From the NCBI GenBank assembly GCA_036524155.1, contig DATDCV010000641.1:1-25582 (forward strand): a stretch of DNA of 25,582 nucleotides, given 5' to 3'. The number at the start of each line of letters is the position of its first letter. The stretch's first letter is position 1. Shown here one piece after another: positions 16,965 to 24,691 of the stretch. The position numbers and the translations under genes are program-made. Origin of the DNA: DATDCV01 sp036524155 (lineage in GTDB: Bacteria > Verrucomicrobiota > Verrucomicrobiia > Limisphaerales > UBA8199). The notes beneath the pieces are model-generated. The model saw nothing but the letters and a program-made list of their open reading frames with translations, had not been told where the DNA came from and searched no databases.

Positions 16965-17521
16965 GGCTGCCGCTTTTCCGGGACGACCCCGGGGCTTGTG
17001 GGCGGCGGCTCAGCAACGGGCCGTTGGGTCGCGTTTTCAACCGGAGCGGGCGTGGTCTCTGCGTAAGCGGCCAAGGTATTAATCGCCTGCGTCAAGTAGC
17101 CGACCGCGTTGACCATGTCATGCGCCAGCACCGTGTGCAGCTTCTCGGTCTGCTTAAGCAACGGCTGCACCCGGTTCTCGAACTCCCGCGCCCACCGCTT
17201 GACCGCTCGAAGCTTGCCTTCGGCTTCCTCGAGCTCCCGTTTCGCGCGATGGAATGCGAGTTGCTCGGCGCTCCCCTCCCGCCGCAGCATCCCCAACCGG
17301 CCGCTAAAAAGCGCCTGGCGCGCCTGGTCCAGTTCCTTCGTGCGCCGGCGAATCTGGTTTTCCCAGTGCGCGCGTTGTTCCCCCTCCAGCCATGATCGCA
17401 CCCGGGTCACCTCGGCGCTGGCTTCTTCCAGAGCCGGCCGCGCCTGGCTCACATACACAATCAGACGCGAGCGAAACGCCTCAATCGCTTCAAGGGATCT
17501 GACTTCGGCCTTTTCCGCCAT
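16961..17521 (-). CDS. Coiled-coil protein of the WXG/FtsK operon, no named family
   Basis: 186 residues. Residues 5-125 form long charged helices (LEAIEAFRSRLIVYVSQARP, RAHWENQIRRRTKELDQARQ, FHRAKRELEEAEGKLRAVKR), predicted coiled coil. A more hydrophobic helix follows (about 130-155, AHDMVNAVGYLTQAINTLAA). The tail (about 158-186) is Pro-rich and disordered. There is no signal peptide or membrane helix, so it is cytoplasmic or associated with the ATPase coiled coils. It lies four bases after the WXG100-like stop and overlaps the next gene by four bases. I recognise no named domain; similar proteins seem familiar from Planctomycetes FtsK loci, but that is memory, not a search. A chaperone or adaptor role is a guess. 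Confidence 0.72.
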   Translation of the reverse strand: MAEKAEVRSLEAIEAFRSRLIVYVSQARPALEEASAEVTRVRSWLEGEQRAHWENQIRRRTKELDQARQALFSGRLGMLRREGSAEQLAFHRAKRELEEAEGKLRAVKRWAREFENRVQPLLKQTEKLHTVLAHDMVNAVGYLTQAINTLAAYAETTPAPVENATQRPVAEPPPTSPGVVPEKRQP

Positions 17522-17525
17522 CCAA

Positions 17526-17798
17526 TTATCGCTGGTTCAAGTACTCCTCGATCCGCTGAGCCTTGCGCAACAGGTAAGGCGTTTGCTGATTCGACACCTC
17601 GACAAATCGCTTTAGCGCCTTCATCGTCTGTTTGAACTCCTCCACAAACTTGGCGTGCTCCTGGTCCTGCCAGGTGTCGCTCAACGCCGCGAACCGCGCC
17701 TGTAATGCCGACATTTTGTCCTGCAATTCCGTGTTGAACCGCTTCAACTCGTCGGCAAAACGCCGCACTTGCTCCGGATCCATCACTGCCTGGGCCAT
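17526..17798 (-). CDS. WXG100-family-like protein (ESX/Esx-type)
   Basis: 90 residues, close to the family's roughly 100. Two helices are predicted (about 8-40 and 46-88) joined by a turn with Trp43-Gln44-Asp45, the position of the WXG motif in EsxA/EsxB; here it is WxD. Phe51 and Phe55 follow with family-like spacing. The protein has no signal peptide and no cysteine, as expected for a secreted helical hairpin. The C-terminus (YLLRKAQRIEEYLNQR) lacks a strict YxxxD/E export signal. It is the first gene of an operon with a coiled-coil protein, a second small WxD protein and an FtsK/SpoIIIE ATPase. That context is what makes the WXG100 assignment convincing. Confidence 0.75.
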   Translation of the reverse strand: MAQAVMDPEQVRRFADELKRFNTELQDKMSALQARFAALSDTWQDQEHAKFVEEFKQTMKALKRFVEVSNQQTPYLLRKAQRIEEYLNQR

Positions 17799-18030
17799 AC
17801 GTCACTTTCTGTTGAAATTGTCGCGCCACGCGGCGCGACTCGGCATCCATTCGCCACCAGTAAGATGCTGGAAAAGGCCTGTGGGAGCAAACTTATTGAC
17901 GGGAGCAGCACCGGTGGGCTTGGGGCGGTCTTGCGCCGCTGCACGCCGGGCCTTGATCACAAAATCACGTCGCAGAACCGTCGACCACGGCACCTTGCGA
18001 AATAACTCTCAGTGGACCGCCGCGAAGGCG

Positions 18031-18672
18031 TTACTTCTGTCCTTCCTTCTTTTTCTCGTCCGTCGCCGCAGGCGTGGCATCGGTCTTCGCCGCCTCGGAG
18101 GGCGCGTTGGAGTTCAATTGTGTCAGCACGGCGTCCGTCAGGTCGTTCTCGTTTGTCGAGTACAGAAACACGGGGGTTTTGTTGATGGTCTCCGCTGCGG
18201 TGTCGATCACCATCGAAAACCCGCCGGCTTTGGCCTTCGCATTGACGACCGTGCGAATGTCGTTCAGGATGTTCGACCGCATCCGGTCTGTCTGCTCGAG
18301 GATCGTCGTTTCCGCGGTTTTTTCGTATTGCCGGATGTTGACTTGGAGCTCCTGCAACGATTTGAGTTTATCCTCCGCCGCCTTTTTGCGCTTGTCGCGT
18401 TCCTCGGTGGACAACGCCGGCTCATTGGCGCCGGTCAGCAGCGTTTGGTATTCCTCCCGGGCACGGTCAAACTCTGCGATGAGGTTCTTGTCTTCCTTCT
18501 GCATGTCTGCCTGGCGTTCCTTGAGCTGCGCTTCGGCCTGTTTCTTTTTCCAGTAATTGTCAAATACCTTCCGCAGGTCCACCGTGGCGATGCGGCTCTG
18601 GCCCCAGGCCGGCCCGCCCAAAACGGTCAGCAGGAGCACCCCAGCCAAAACCTTCGCAATTTTGTTTCTCAT
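18031..18672 (-). CDS. skp: OmpH/Skp-family periplasmic chaperone
   Basis: 213 residues. A signal peptide (MRNKIAKVLAGVLLLTVLGGPAWG) is followed by RIATVDLRKVFDNYWKKKQA, the typical OmpH opening strand and helix. A long charged coiled coil (about 45-135) forms the Skp tentacle, and the closing beta strand GGFSMVIDTAAETINKTPVF completes the trimerisation body. The C-terminal 25 residues are a low-complexity Ala/Lys tail (AAKTDATPAATDEKKKEGQK). Skp holds unfolded outer-membrane proteins in the periplasm for delivery to the Bam complex. It lies 45 bases downstream of bamA on the same strand, the usual arrangement. Confidence 0.92.
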   Translation of the reverse strand: MRNKIAKVLAGVLLLTVLGGPAWGQSRIATVDLRKVFDNYWKKKQAEAQLKERQADMQKEDKNLIAEFDRAREEYQTLLTGANEPALSTEERDKRKKAAEDKLKSLQELQVNIRQYEKTAETTILEQTDRMRSNILNDIRTVVNAKAKAGGFSMVIDTAAETINKTPVFLYSTNENDLTDAVLTQLNSNAPSEAAKTDATPAATDEKKKEGQK

Positions 18673-18717
18673 AAAATACCAGACAATCAGATTTTCTTGA
18701 AACCGCCAACCCGAAAA

Positions 18718-21189
18718 TCAAAACTCGCGCGTGTAGCCGACGCCAAATTGAAACTGCCCGCTGCCGCTGTTGAATTTGTCGTGGTGAATGGGAATGCCAT
18801 AATCAAGCCGAATCGGTCCAATCGGCAGGTTCAGCCTCAGGCCGATACCCCAATTGTCGTTGAATTCGTCGATATTCCACGTCCACGGTTTGGCCGCGAC
18901 GTTGCCGATATCGTAGAATAGCGCAAATCGAACCCCAATTCCCCGCTCTTGCTCAAAAATGGGAATGCTGTACTCCGCCGAGCCGAACCAATACGTGTCG
19001 CCACCCGTCGGCTCCGAGTAGTAGTCGTCGGGGTTGCTCGACCCGGCGCGCCCTGGCGACAGCGGGTCGCGTGGTGAGATGCTGTGGTACTTGAATCCTC
19101 GAAGCGAATAAAGGCCGCCCAGGTAATAACGCTCGTAGAACGGAACATCGTGATCTGATTGGAAGCTCTTGGCGACGCCAGTGCGCCCTACCAATTCCAG
19201 AACGTGGCCCGGAAACAGTCCCTTGAAGTACCAGCCGGTTTTTAGTTCCAACTTCATGAACTCATGGTCGCCGCCCAGCGGCCCTCCCACATACTCGGCG
19301 TCCAACTCCGTCCGCTGACCTTTGTTCGGCAACCGAACGCTGTTGCGCGTGTCGTAGGCGATCGAGGTTCCGACCCGAGACAGCAGGCTATAACCCCGCT
19401 CGTCATAAATCGAAGGAGGCGTATTCGTTTGGTTCCAACCGCTGTTCAAGATGATGCCAACGTCCTCCAGGCCGTAACTTATGCCGCCGCGGAGAAAATC
19501 GCTGCCCAACGTGCGCTCCAGGCTCACTCGGCCTCCCGCCCGCACTACATCGTAAACGTTATCCAGGCTCAGGTACGCCAGGTCCCGGTAGTAGCCGTCC
19601 ACCCCCAGCGCCAGCTTCCGCCCCAGGAACCATGGCTCGACGAACGACACCACGTAATCCTGCTGTTCCGTTCCGATCGCCAGCCGCAGCCTGAACCTCT
19701 GTCCGCCCCCGGTAAACCTCGGCGGTTGAAATAAATCGAAATTCCCCTGCGTCAGCTCGACGAACCCCACCAGCGATTCCACCGAACTGAATCCGGCCCC
19801 CATGGTCAGGTGGCCGGGATTCCCCTCCTCGACCCCCACAATCAGGTTCTTGTAGTTCGCGATGTCCGTCGGCTCCGGCCGCGCGTCCACCTTGTCGAAA
19901 TACTGCAAACCCTCAATCCGTTGTTTGCTCAGCTTCACCCGCACCATGTCGAACACCTCCCCGGGTGACACCGCCAACTCTCGGCGAATCACCTTATCCT
20001 TGGTCTTGGTGTTGCCCCGGATGTCGATCTTTTCGATGTGCGATTGCTGACCCTCCTCGATTTGAAACTCGAGGTCCATCGTTCCGGTTTCGATGTTAGG
20101 CACGCGAAGCACTTTCAGGTTGCGGGTGTAGGCCCCCACGTCGATATAGCCTTTGGCCCCGTAAAAGTCCTCGACATCCTCCACATCCTTGGTCAGGCCT
20201 TTCGGCCGGAACACATCCCCCACGTCCATTAGCAGACCGTTGCGTCCCGTTTTTCCCTTGTCCCCTTTCATCGCATGGACCTGGCGCAGCCCATTCGTCA
20301 CGTCCTGGGTGCTGAAAATCTTGTTCCCGGAAAATTTCACCGCCCCCACGCGATACTGTTTCCCTTCGTAAACCTGGAACCGAATCATCAAGGTCCGGGG
20401 CGACGGGTTCAGGAAGTCGATCTTCTTGATCTCAAAATCCAGGTAGCCGTGGTCCAGATAAAACTCCCGCAGCTTTTCCTGGTCTTCCTCGAACTGCTCG
20501 TCCTTGAGATACCCGCTCCCGGTCAGCCATGAAAACATCCAGTGCTTGCGGGTCTTGATCACCCGTCTCAACCGTCGCTGCGTGAAAGCTTGCGCGCTCC
20601 CAAATTCCACCTTGATGATCTTGGCCTTCGGGCTCTCAGTGATCTCAAACGTCGCCGTCGCCCGGCCGGTGTTCTGGTCGATCGAATAGGTGTACTTCAC
20701 CTCCGTTCGCGGGTAGCCCTTCTTCTGATAGAGTTTCAGGATTTCCTGAGTGTCGGTGAACAGTTTCCGTTCGTTAAAGGACTCGCCTACCTTTGACGTC
20801 ACGGGCTTTCGCAGCTTGCTCTCGGAAAGCTTTTTGTTCCCCTGAAACCTTATTTCCGTCAGACGCGGGTTGCCTTGTACCACATAGGTCAGCGCGACGC
20901 CGTCCGCCGTATCGTCGGTTTTCGCCTGAACGTTGAAAAACTGCCCGGTGCCGTACAGGTTGCGAATATCATCATCTACCGCGGCTGGCAGGTAGGGGTC
21001 CCCCGCTTTGACTCTGAGATTGGCTCGAATTAGCGCGTCGCTGACTGTGGCCGGTCCCAGGTGCTCGATCGCCACCTTGGTGATTTTGGCGCCCGGTGTT
21101 TGCCCCCGGGTGGACGGCAGCCACGCCACCAGCAACATCCCCACGCACAGCGATAGCCACACTCCTTTCAGCGCCTTAGTTCGGCACAT
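18718..21189 (-). CDS. bamA: BamA, outer-membrane protein assembly factor (Omp85)
   Basis: 823 residues from the ATG at 21189; a TTG ten codons upstream is possible but would place a polar extension before the signal peptide (LKGVWLSLCVGMLLVAWLPS). Five POTRA-like repeats occupy about 35-430, with strands such as VRVKLSKQRIEGLQYFDKV and YRVGAVKFSGNKIFSTQDV. The rest is the 16-stranded barrel, with the loop-6 motif in GGLYSLRGFKY (Arg697 region, variant of VRGF) and a C-terminal strand ending in Phe (FQFGVGYTREF). BamA inserts beta-barrel proteins such as the TolC-like protein in this window. Its start overlaps the dnaB stop by 14 bases, so the two are translationally linked. Confidence 0.95.
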   Translation of the reverse strand: MCRTKALKGVWLSLCVGMLLVAWLPSTRGQTPGAKITKVAIEHLGPATVSDALIRANLRVKAGDPYLPAAVDDDIRNLYGTGQFFNVQAKTDDTADGVALTYVVQGNPRLTEIRFQGNKKLSESKLRKPVTSKVGESFNERKLFTDTQEILKLYQKKGYPRTEVKYTYSIDQNTGRATATFEITESPKAKIIKVEFGSAQAFTQRRLRRVIKTRKHWMFSWLTGSGYLKDEQFEEDQEKLREFYLDHGYLDFEIKKIDFLNPSPRTLMIRFQVYEGKQYRVGAVKFSGNKIFSTQDVTNGLRQVHAMKGDKGKTGRNGLLMDVGDVFRPKGLTKDVEDVEDFYGAKGYIDVGAYTRNLKVLRVPNIETGTMDLEFQIEEGQQSHIEKIDIRGNTKTKDKVIRRELAVSPGEVFDMVRVKLSKQRIEGLQYFDKVDARPEPTDIANYKNLIVGVEEGNPGHLTMGAGFSSVESLVGFVELTQGNFDLFQPPRFTGGGQRFRLRLAIGTEQQDYVVSFVEPWFLGRKLALGVDGYYRDLAYLSLDNVYDVVRAGGRVSLERTLGSDFLRGGISYGLEDVGIILNSGWNQTNTPPSIYDERGYSLLSRVGTSIAYDTRNSVRLPNKGQRTELDAEYVGGPLGGDHEFMKLELKTGWYFKGLFPGHVLELVGRTGVAKSFQSDHDVPFYERYYLGGLYSLRGFKYHSISPRDPLSPGRAGSSNPDDYYSEPTGGDTYWFGSAEYSIPIFEQERGIGVRFALFYDIGNVAAKPWTWNIDEFNDNWGIGLRLNLPIGPIRLDYGIPIHHDKFNSGSGQFQFGVGYTREF

Positions 21190-22630
21190 CCTCGTCGCTG
21201 ACTTTTGCTGCGCTTTCAAACCGCGTGTATGGCCTAAGAAATGTCAGATTCACGTCGCCCGTGGGCCCGTTGCGTTGCTTCGCGATCAACAAATTGATCG
21301 CTACGGCCTCTTCGTCGGGTGAGGCAGTCTCGTCGTCATCGCTGCTGCTTGGTCGGTACAACAGACCTACCAGGTCGGCATCCTGTTCAATACTTCCCGA
21401 TTCCCTCAGGTCCGACAAACGCGGTTTCCGGTTCTTATCGCGCTCCAGCTCCCGGTTCAACTGGCTCAGAACTATTACGGGCAGATTCAGCTCTTTCGCC
21501 AGTGATTTGATCCCGCTCGAGATATCCGCGATCTCCTGCTGCCGGTTCTCCGCGTGTCGCGAAGTAGAATGGAGGAGTTGCAGGTAGTCAATCACGAAAA
21601 GCTTCACCCCATACTGCTGCTGCATCCGCCGTGCTTTCGCCCTGAGCTGCAAAATGGATAATCCGGACGAATCATCGATGAACAGCGGCGCTTTGGCGAG
21701 CTTCCCCGCCGCTCCCGTCAGTTTCGGAAAATCGCGTTCCGCCAAAAAGCCCTCCCGCACGTTGCGCAGGTTCACCCGCGAGCGCGAGCAGAGCATCCGC
21801 AACACCAGCGCTTCGGCTGTCATTTCCAGGCTGAACACCCCCACCGGCAGCCCCTGATCAATCGCCACGTTTTCCGCAATATTCATCGCCAGCGACGTCT
21901 TGCCCATCGACGGCCGTGCCGCAATCACCACCATCTCTCCCCCGTGCAGCCCGGTGGTCATCTTGTCCAAATCCTGGAAGCCGGTTCCAATCCCGGTCAG
22001 CATCCCCTGACGCTGATGGAAATCCTCGATCGTGTTGATCGCCCTCTTTACCAGGTCCTTGATCGTCGTGCTCTGGCTCTGCACCCGCGACTCGCTGATC
22101 CGGAGGATATCCCGCTCAACTTCGTCCATTAACGCGTCCACTTCCCCCTCGAAGTCGTACACCCGGCCCACGACCTCCGTGCACACGCGAATCATCTTCC
22201 GCAGCACCTGCTTCTCCTGCACGATCTCGAGGTAGTAGCTCAGGTTCGCCGCCGAAGGTACGCTGTCCGGCAGCATCGAGAGGTACGCGATGCCTCCGAC
22301 CGGTTCGAGTAGCTGTTTGTCTTTCAGCCGCTGCTGCACCGTGATCAGGTCGATCGGCTCCCGCGCGTCGTACATCGCCGCCAGCGTGTTGTAGATCGTC
22401 TGATGCCGCAGATCGTAAAAAACCTCGGCGCCGCTTTTCAGCTTTTCAATGCAGACTCCCATGCTCTCATTCGGGGAGAGCAAAATGCATCCCAGCACTC
22501 CTTGTTCTGCTTCCAGCGACTGTGGCGGTAGCCGATCAATCCTCGCCGCCGCCCCCGGCACCTCTCGCGGCCGCCGGCTCTGTTTCAAGTCCGGCGCCGG
22601 CCCCGCACCCTCAGGGATCGAATTAATCAT
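21176..22630 (-). CDS. dnaB: Replicative DNA helicase DnaB
   Basis: 484 residues. After a 30-residue divergent leader, the N-terminal DnaB domain starts at RLPPQSLEAEQGVLGCIL. A linker helix follows, then the RecA-like SF4 helicase domain with TGLHGGEMVVIAARPSMGKT (Walker A at about 238-246), the Walker B region LFVIDYLQLLH, and SQLNRELERDKNRKPRLSDL with the arginine-finger region SGSIEQDADLVGLLYR. Length and motif order are normal. The hexamer unwinds DNA at the fork with primase. The ATG at 22630 has GGTGG five bases upstream. The overlap with bamA means that this essential replication gene heads a transcript that continues into outer-membrane biogenesis genes. Confidence 0.96.
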   Translation of the reverse strand: MINSIPEGAGPAPDLKQSRRPREVPGAAARIDRLPPQSLEAEQGVLGCILLSPNESMGVCIEKLKSGAEVFYDLRHQTIYNTLAAMYDAREPIDLITVQQRLKDKQLLEPVGGIAYLSMLPDSVPSAANLSYYLEIVQEKQVLRKMIRVCTEVVGRVYDFEGEVDALMDEVERDILRISESRVQSQSTTIKDLVKRAINTIEDFHQRQGMLTGIGTGFQDLDKMTTGLHGGEMVVIAARPSMGKTSLAMNIAENVAIDQGLPVGVFSLEMTAEALVLRMLCSRSRVNLRNVREGFLAERDFPKLTGAAGKLAKAPLFIDDSSGLSILQLRAKARRMQQQYGVKLFVIDYLQLLHSTSRHAENRQQEIADISSGIKSLAKELNLPVIVLSQLNRELERDKNRKPRLSDLRESGSIEQDADLVGLLYRPSSSDDDETASPDEEAVAINLLIAKQRNGPTGDVNLTFLRPYTRFESAAKVSDEDVPN

Positions 22631-22691
22631 CGCCGTCCACCAAACCGAATTCTTCGGCGGAGGGCAAAGGCTAGTTATTGAATTTTACTGA

Positions 22692-22711
22692 CCGGTTGTT
22701 CACAACGCCGG
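22692..22711 (-). terminator. Inverted repeat directly after the first response regulator stop
   Basis: Directly after the stop codon the minus strand reads CCGGCGTTGTGAACAACCGG, in which GTTGT pairs with ACAAC around a two-base loop and the outer CCGG arms pair with bulges. No T run follows, so this is either a weak hairpin terminator or an operator in the 81-base dnaB upstream region. Confidence 0.25.
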
Positions 22712-23509
22712 CTACCGGCAAAACGCCATCTCCGGTTCTCGCGGCATCAGGATCAACCCCTTCTGGATCGCGAACTTGGTCAGACCGGCGACACTGTGGA
22801 TGTCGAGCTTGCGCATGATTCGCTCCCGGTGCGTTTCCACCGTGCGTACGCCCACTCCGAGCCGGCAGGCGATTTCTTTGTTGCTGAGACCCTCCGCAAT
22901 CGCCACCAGCACCTCGCGCTCGCGGTTGCTGATTGGCTTCGTGCCCTGATTGTCGGACGTCCCTTGCACAAACTGGTTCAACGCCAACCGGGCCACGTCT
23001 GTGCTGAAGAATGTCCCGCCTCCGTGCACTGCTTCGATCGCCTTGATCATCTCGTCGCCCGCTGCATCTTTCAGCACATATCCGCGCGCGCCGCACCGCA
23101 GGATGCGCAACACATATTCCGAATGGGTGTGCATTGACAAAATGAGGACCTTCACCGCCGGGCTTTCTTTGCGCAACAGCTCGGTCGCCGTGAGCCCGCT
23201 CATCTGCGGCATGTCGATATCCATCAGCACCACGTCCGGCTGCAGTTCTTTCGCCAGCCGGACGGCGTCCCGCCCGTTTGCGGCTTCCCCAAGTACCAGC
23301 ACGTTGTGTTTGGCCAGGAACGAACTCAAGCCCTGGCGTACCACCGGGTGATCATCAACCAATAGTACCCGGATTGAATTCTGCCGGCCGCCCCTCGCCA
23401 GCGCGTCCGCGCCCCTGGCCTCTCGCAGTGCGGCGGGCCCTCCCGACCTCAGCATTGGGGGTTTCGGGCTGGAGCATTTTATGGAAGGGTGGCAGCACGT
23501 CGCATTCAT
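22712..23509 (-). CDS. NarL/FixJ-type response regulator with LuxR HTH
   Basis: 265 residues from the ATG at 23509. A TTG at 23569 and an ATG at 23455 are alternatives, because the first 44 residues are poorly conserved and Cys/Pro/Ala-rich. The receiver domain runs from IRVLLVDDHPVVRQG to KAIEAVHGGG, with acidic pair Asp52-Asp53, phospho-acceptor Asp97 in VLMDIDMP and the conserved Lys in GYVLKDA. The LuxR/GerE helix-turn-helix follows (ISNREREVLVAIAEGLSNKE, then VGVRTVETHRERIMRKL). It should be a phosphorylation-controlled DNA-binding regulator. No sensor kinase gene is nearby, so the signal is unknown. Confidence 0.92.
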   Translation of the reverse strand: MNATCCHPSIKCSSPKPPMLRSGGPAALREARGADALARGGRQNSIRVLLVDDHPVVRQGLSSFLAKHNVLVLGEAANGRDAVRLAKELQPDVVLMDIDMPQMSGLTATELLRKESPAVKVLILSMHTHSEYVLRILRCGARGYVLKDAAGDEMIKAIEAVHGGGTFFSTDVARLALNQFVQGTSDNQGTKPISNREREVLVAIAEGLSNKEIACRLGVGVRTVETHRERIMRKLDIHSVAGLTKFAIQKGLILMPREPEMAFCR

Positions 23510-23610
23510 ATCCTGTGATGTAGTTCGCAAATGTGGGCCCAGCTTAGTCTCGCCGCCCCCGAGCCTCAATCGGGGTTAGTCTCGATCACGATCCCGGAAG
23601 AACCCTCAAT

Positions 23611-23637
23611 TCCTCCCCGGGGAAATCCCGGGGAAGA
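23611..23637. repeat. GC-rich palindromic repeat upstream of the first response regulator
   Basis: CCCCGGGGAAAT at 23614-23625 is followed at once by CCCGGGGAAGAT, two near-identical units, each centred on a self-complementary CCCGGG core. It lies about 100 bases upstream of the preferred start of the response regulator at 22712-23509. It could be a dimer-binding site; it could equally be chance in GC-rich DNA. Confidence 0.25.
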
Positions 23638-23775
23638 TAGCGGCGTGGACTCGGAGGGCGGGCGAAAACACACGGACTATTCAAACGGGATGGGTGAAGC
23701 GGGCCACCTCTGACGGACGACAGCCACACCAGTAATCCCCCACCCTGTAAAAGCGACCTTCTCTGATTCTCCCGG

Positions 23776-24462
23776 TTAGGTCCGCAGCTCTCGCTCCACC
23801 CACGAGGTCGCGTGCTGCGTCAGTTCCGCAGAGTTCTTCAGGTTCAGCTTGTGTTTGATCTGTTCCCGATAGTATTCGATTGTCTTGATTGACAGATGAA
23901 GTTCCTGCGCGATCTCGCTGGTCTTTTTCCACTGGCCGATCATTTGGAACACCTCCAGCTCGCGGTCGCTCAATGACTTCACCGGCGAATCCTGCAGGTT
24001 GGTCTTTCCGGAGATCTGTTGCTGTAGCATTTTGGCCGCCAGCGCATCGCTGACATATATGTTGCCGCTCAGCACCCGGCGAATCGCCACTATGATCTTC
24101 TCCAGCGCCTCCTGTTTCATCAGGTACCCCAGCGCCCCTGCTCGAAAAGCAATCTCACCGTAAACCGATTCGTCGTGCGCGCTCACCACCAATACCGGCA
24201 GCCGCGAATACTGCGCTTTGATGTTCCGCATCAATTCCAAACCACTGCTGTCCTTGAGAGAAATATCCGCGATGACCAGGCCCGGTTTGAGCCTCTCGAT
24301 GGCGCTGAGCGCGTTCGAAGCGTTCTCCTCTTCGCCGCACACTACCAGGTCCGCCTCACGGTTGATCAGTTGGGCTATCCCGTAGCGCACCACCGCGTGA
24401 TCATCCACCAGCAGAATCCTCGTTCGTGTGTCTTTCGCCGGCGTCGGTTTGGGCTGTGCCAT
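23776..24462 (-). CDS. NarL/FixJ-type response regulator with LuxR HTH (second)
   Basis: 228 residues from the ATG at 24462; an in-frame GTG at 24525 would add 21 Arg/Pro-rich residues. The receiver domain has Asp20-Asp21 (ILLVDDHAVVRYG), phospho-acceptor Asp66 (VIADISL) and the Lys in GYLMKQEA. The output domain is KSLSDRELEVFQMIGQWKKT, then LHLSIKTIEYYREQIKHKLN, a LuxR HTH with Trp and Tyr at positions more often Gly and His. It is about 25-30 percent similar in feel to the neighbouring regulator, so the pair is probably not a recent duplication. It is divergent from the MFS gene across 229 bases and could control it, but that is only positional. No kinase is nearby. Confidence 0.92.
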   Translation of the reverse strand: MAQPKPTPAKDTRTRILLVDDHAVVRYGIAQLINREADLVVCGEEENASNALSAIERLKPGLVIADISLKDSSGLELMRNIKAQYSRLPVLVVSAHDESVYGEIAFRAGALGYLMKQEALEKIIVAIRRVLSGNIYVSDALAAKMLQQQISGKTNLQDSPVKSLSDRELEVFQMIGQWKKTSEIAQELHLSIKTIEYYREQIKHKLNLKNSAELTQHATSWVERELRT

Positions 24463-24691
24463 GGCTTGATTTCGGTTGCTAACAAAACGCCCGCCCGGGC
24501 GCACTACAGGCTCCGGCCTTCGCACTCACCTCGAATGCTCGGGCCGGTGTAAATTCTGCAACAACCCCAACGGCGACGCAATCCCTTTCCTTTTGCTCCT
24601 TGCTGTCGCCTCACTTGACGCCACCACAATGGCGGCTACAGTTTCTCCTTATGTCCGCCGCGGTTCCGCCGATGCACTTTTCCCGCTCTTT

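Noticed and set aside
17802..17993. 63-codon minus-strand frame (GTG start) ending three bases before the WXG100-like gene
   Set aside because: Its position is suggestive of an operon leader gene, but composition shows no helical pattern or motif and there is no clear ribosome site. Conservation in relatives would be needed to accept it.
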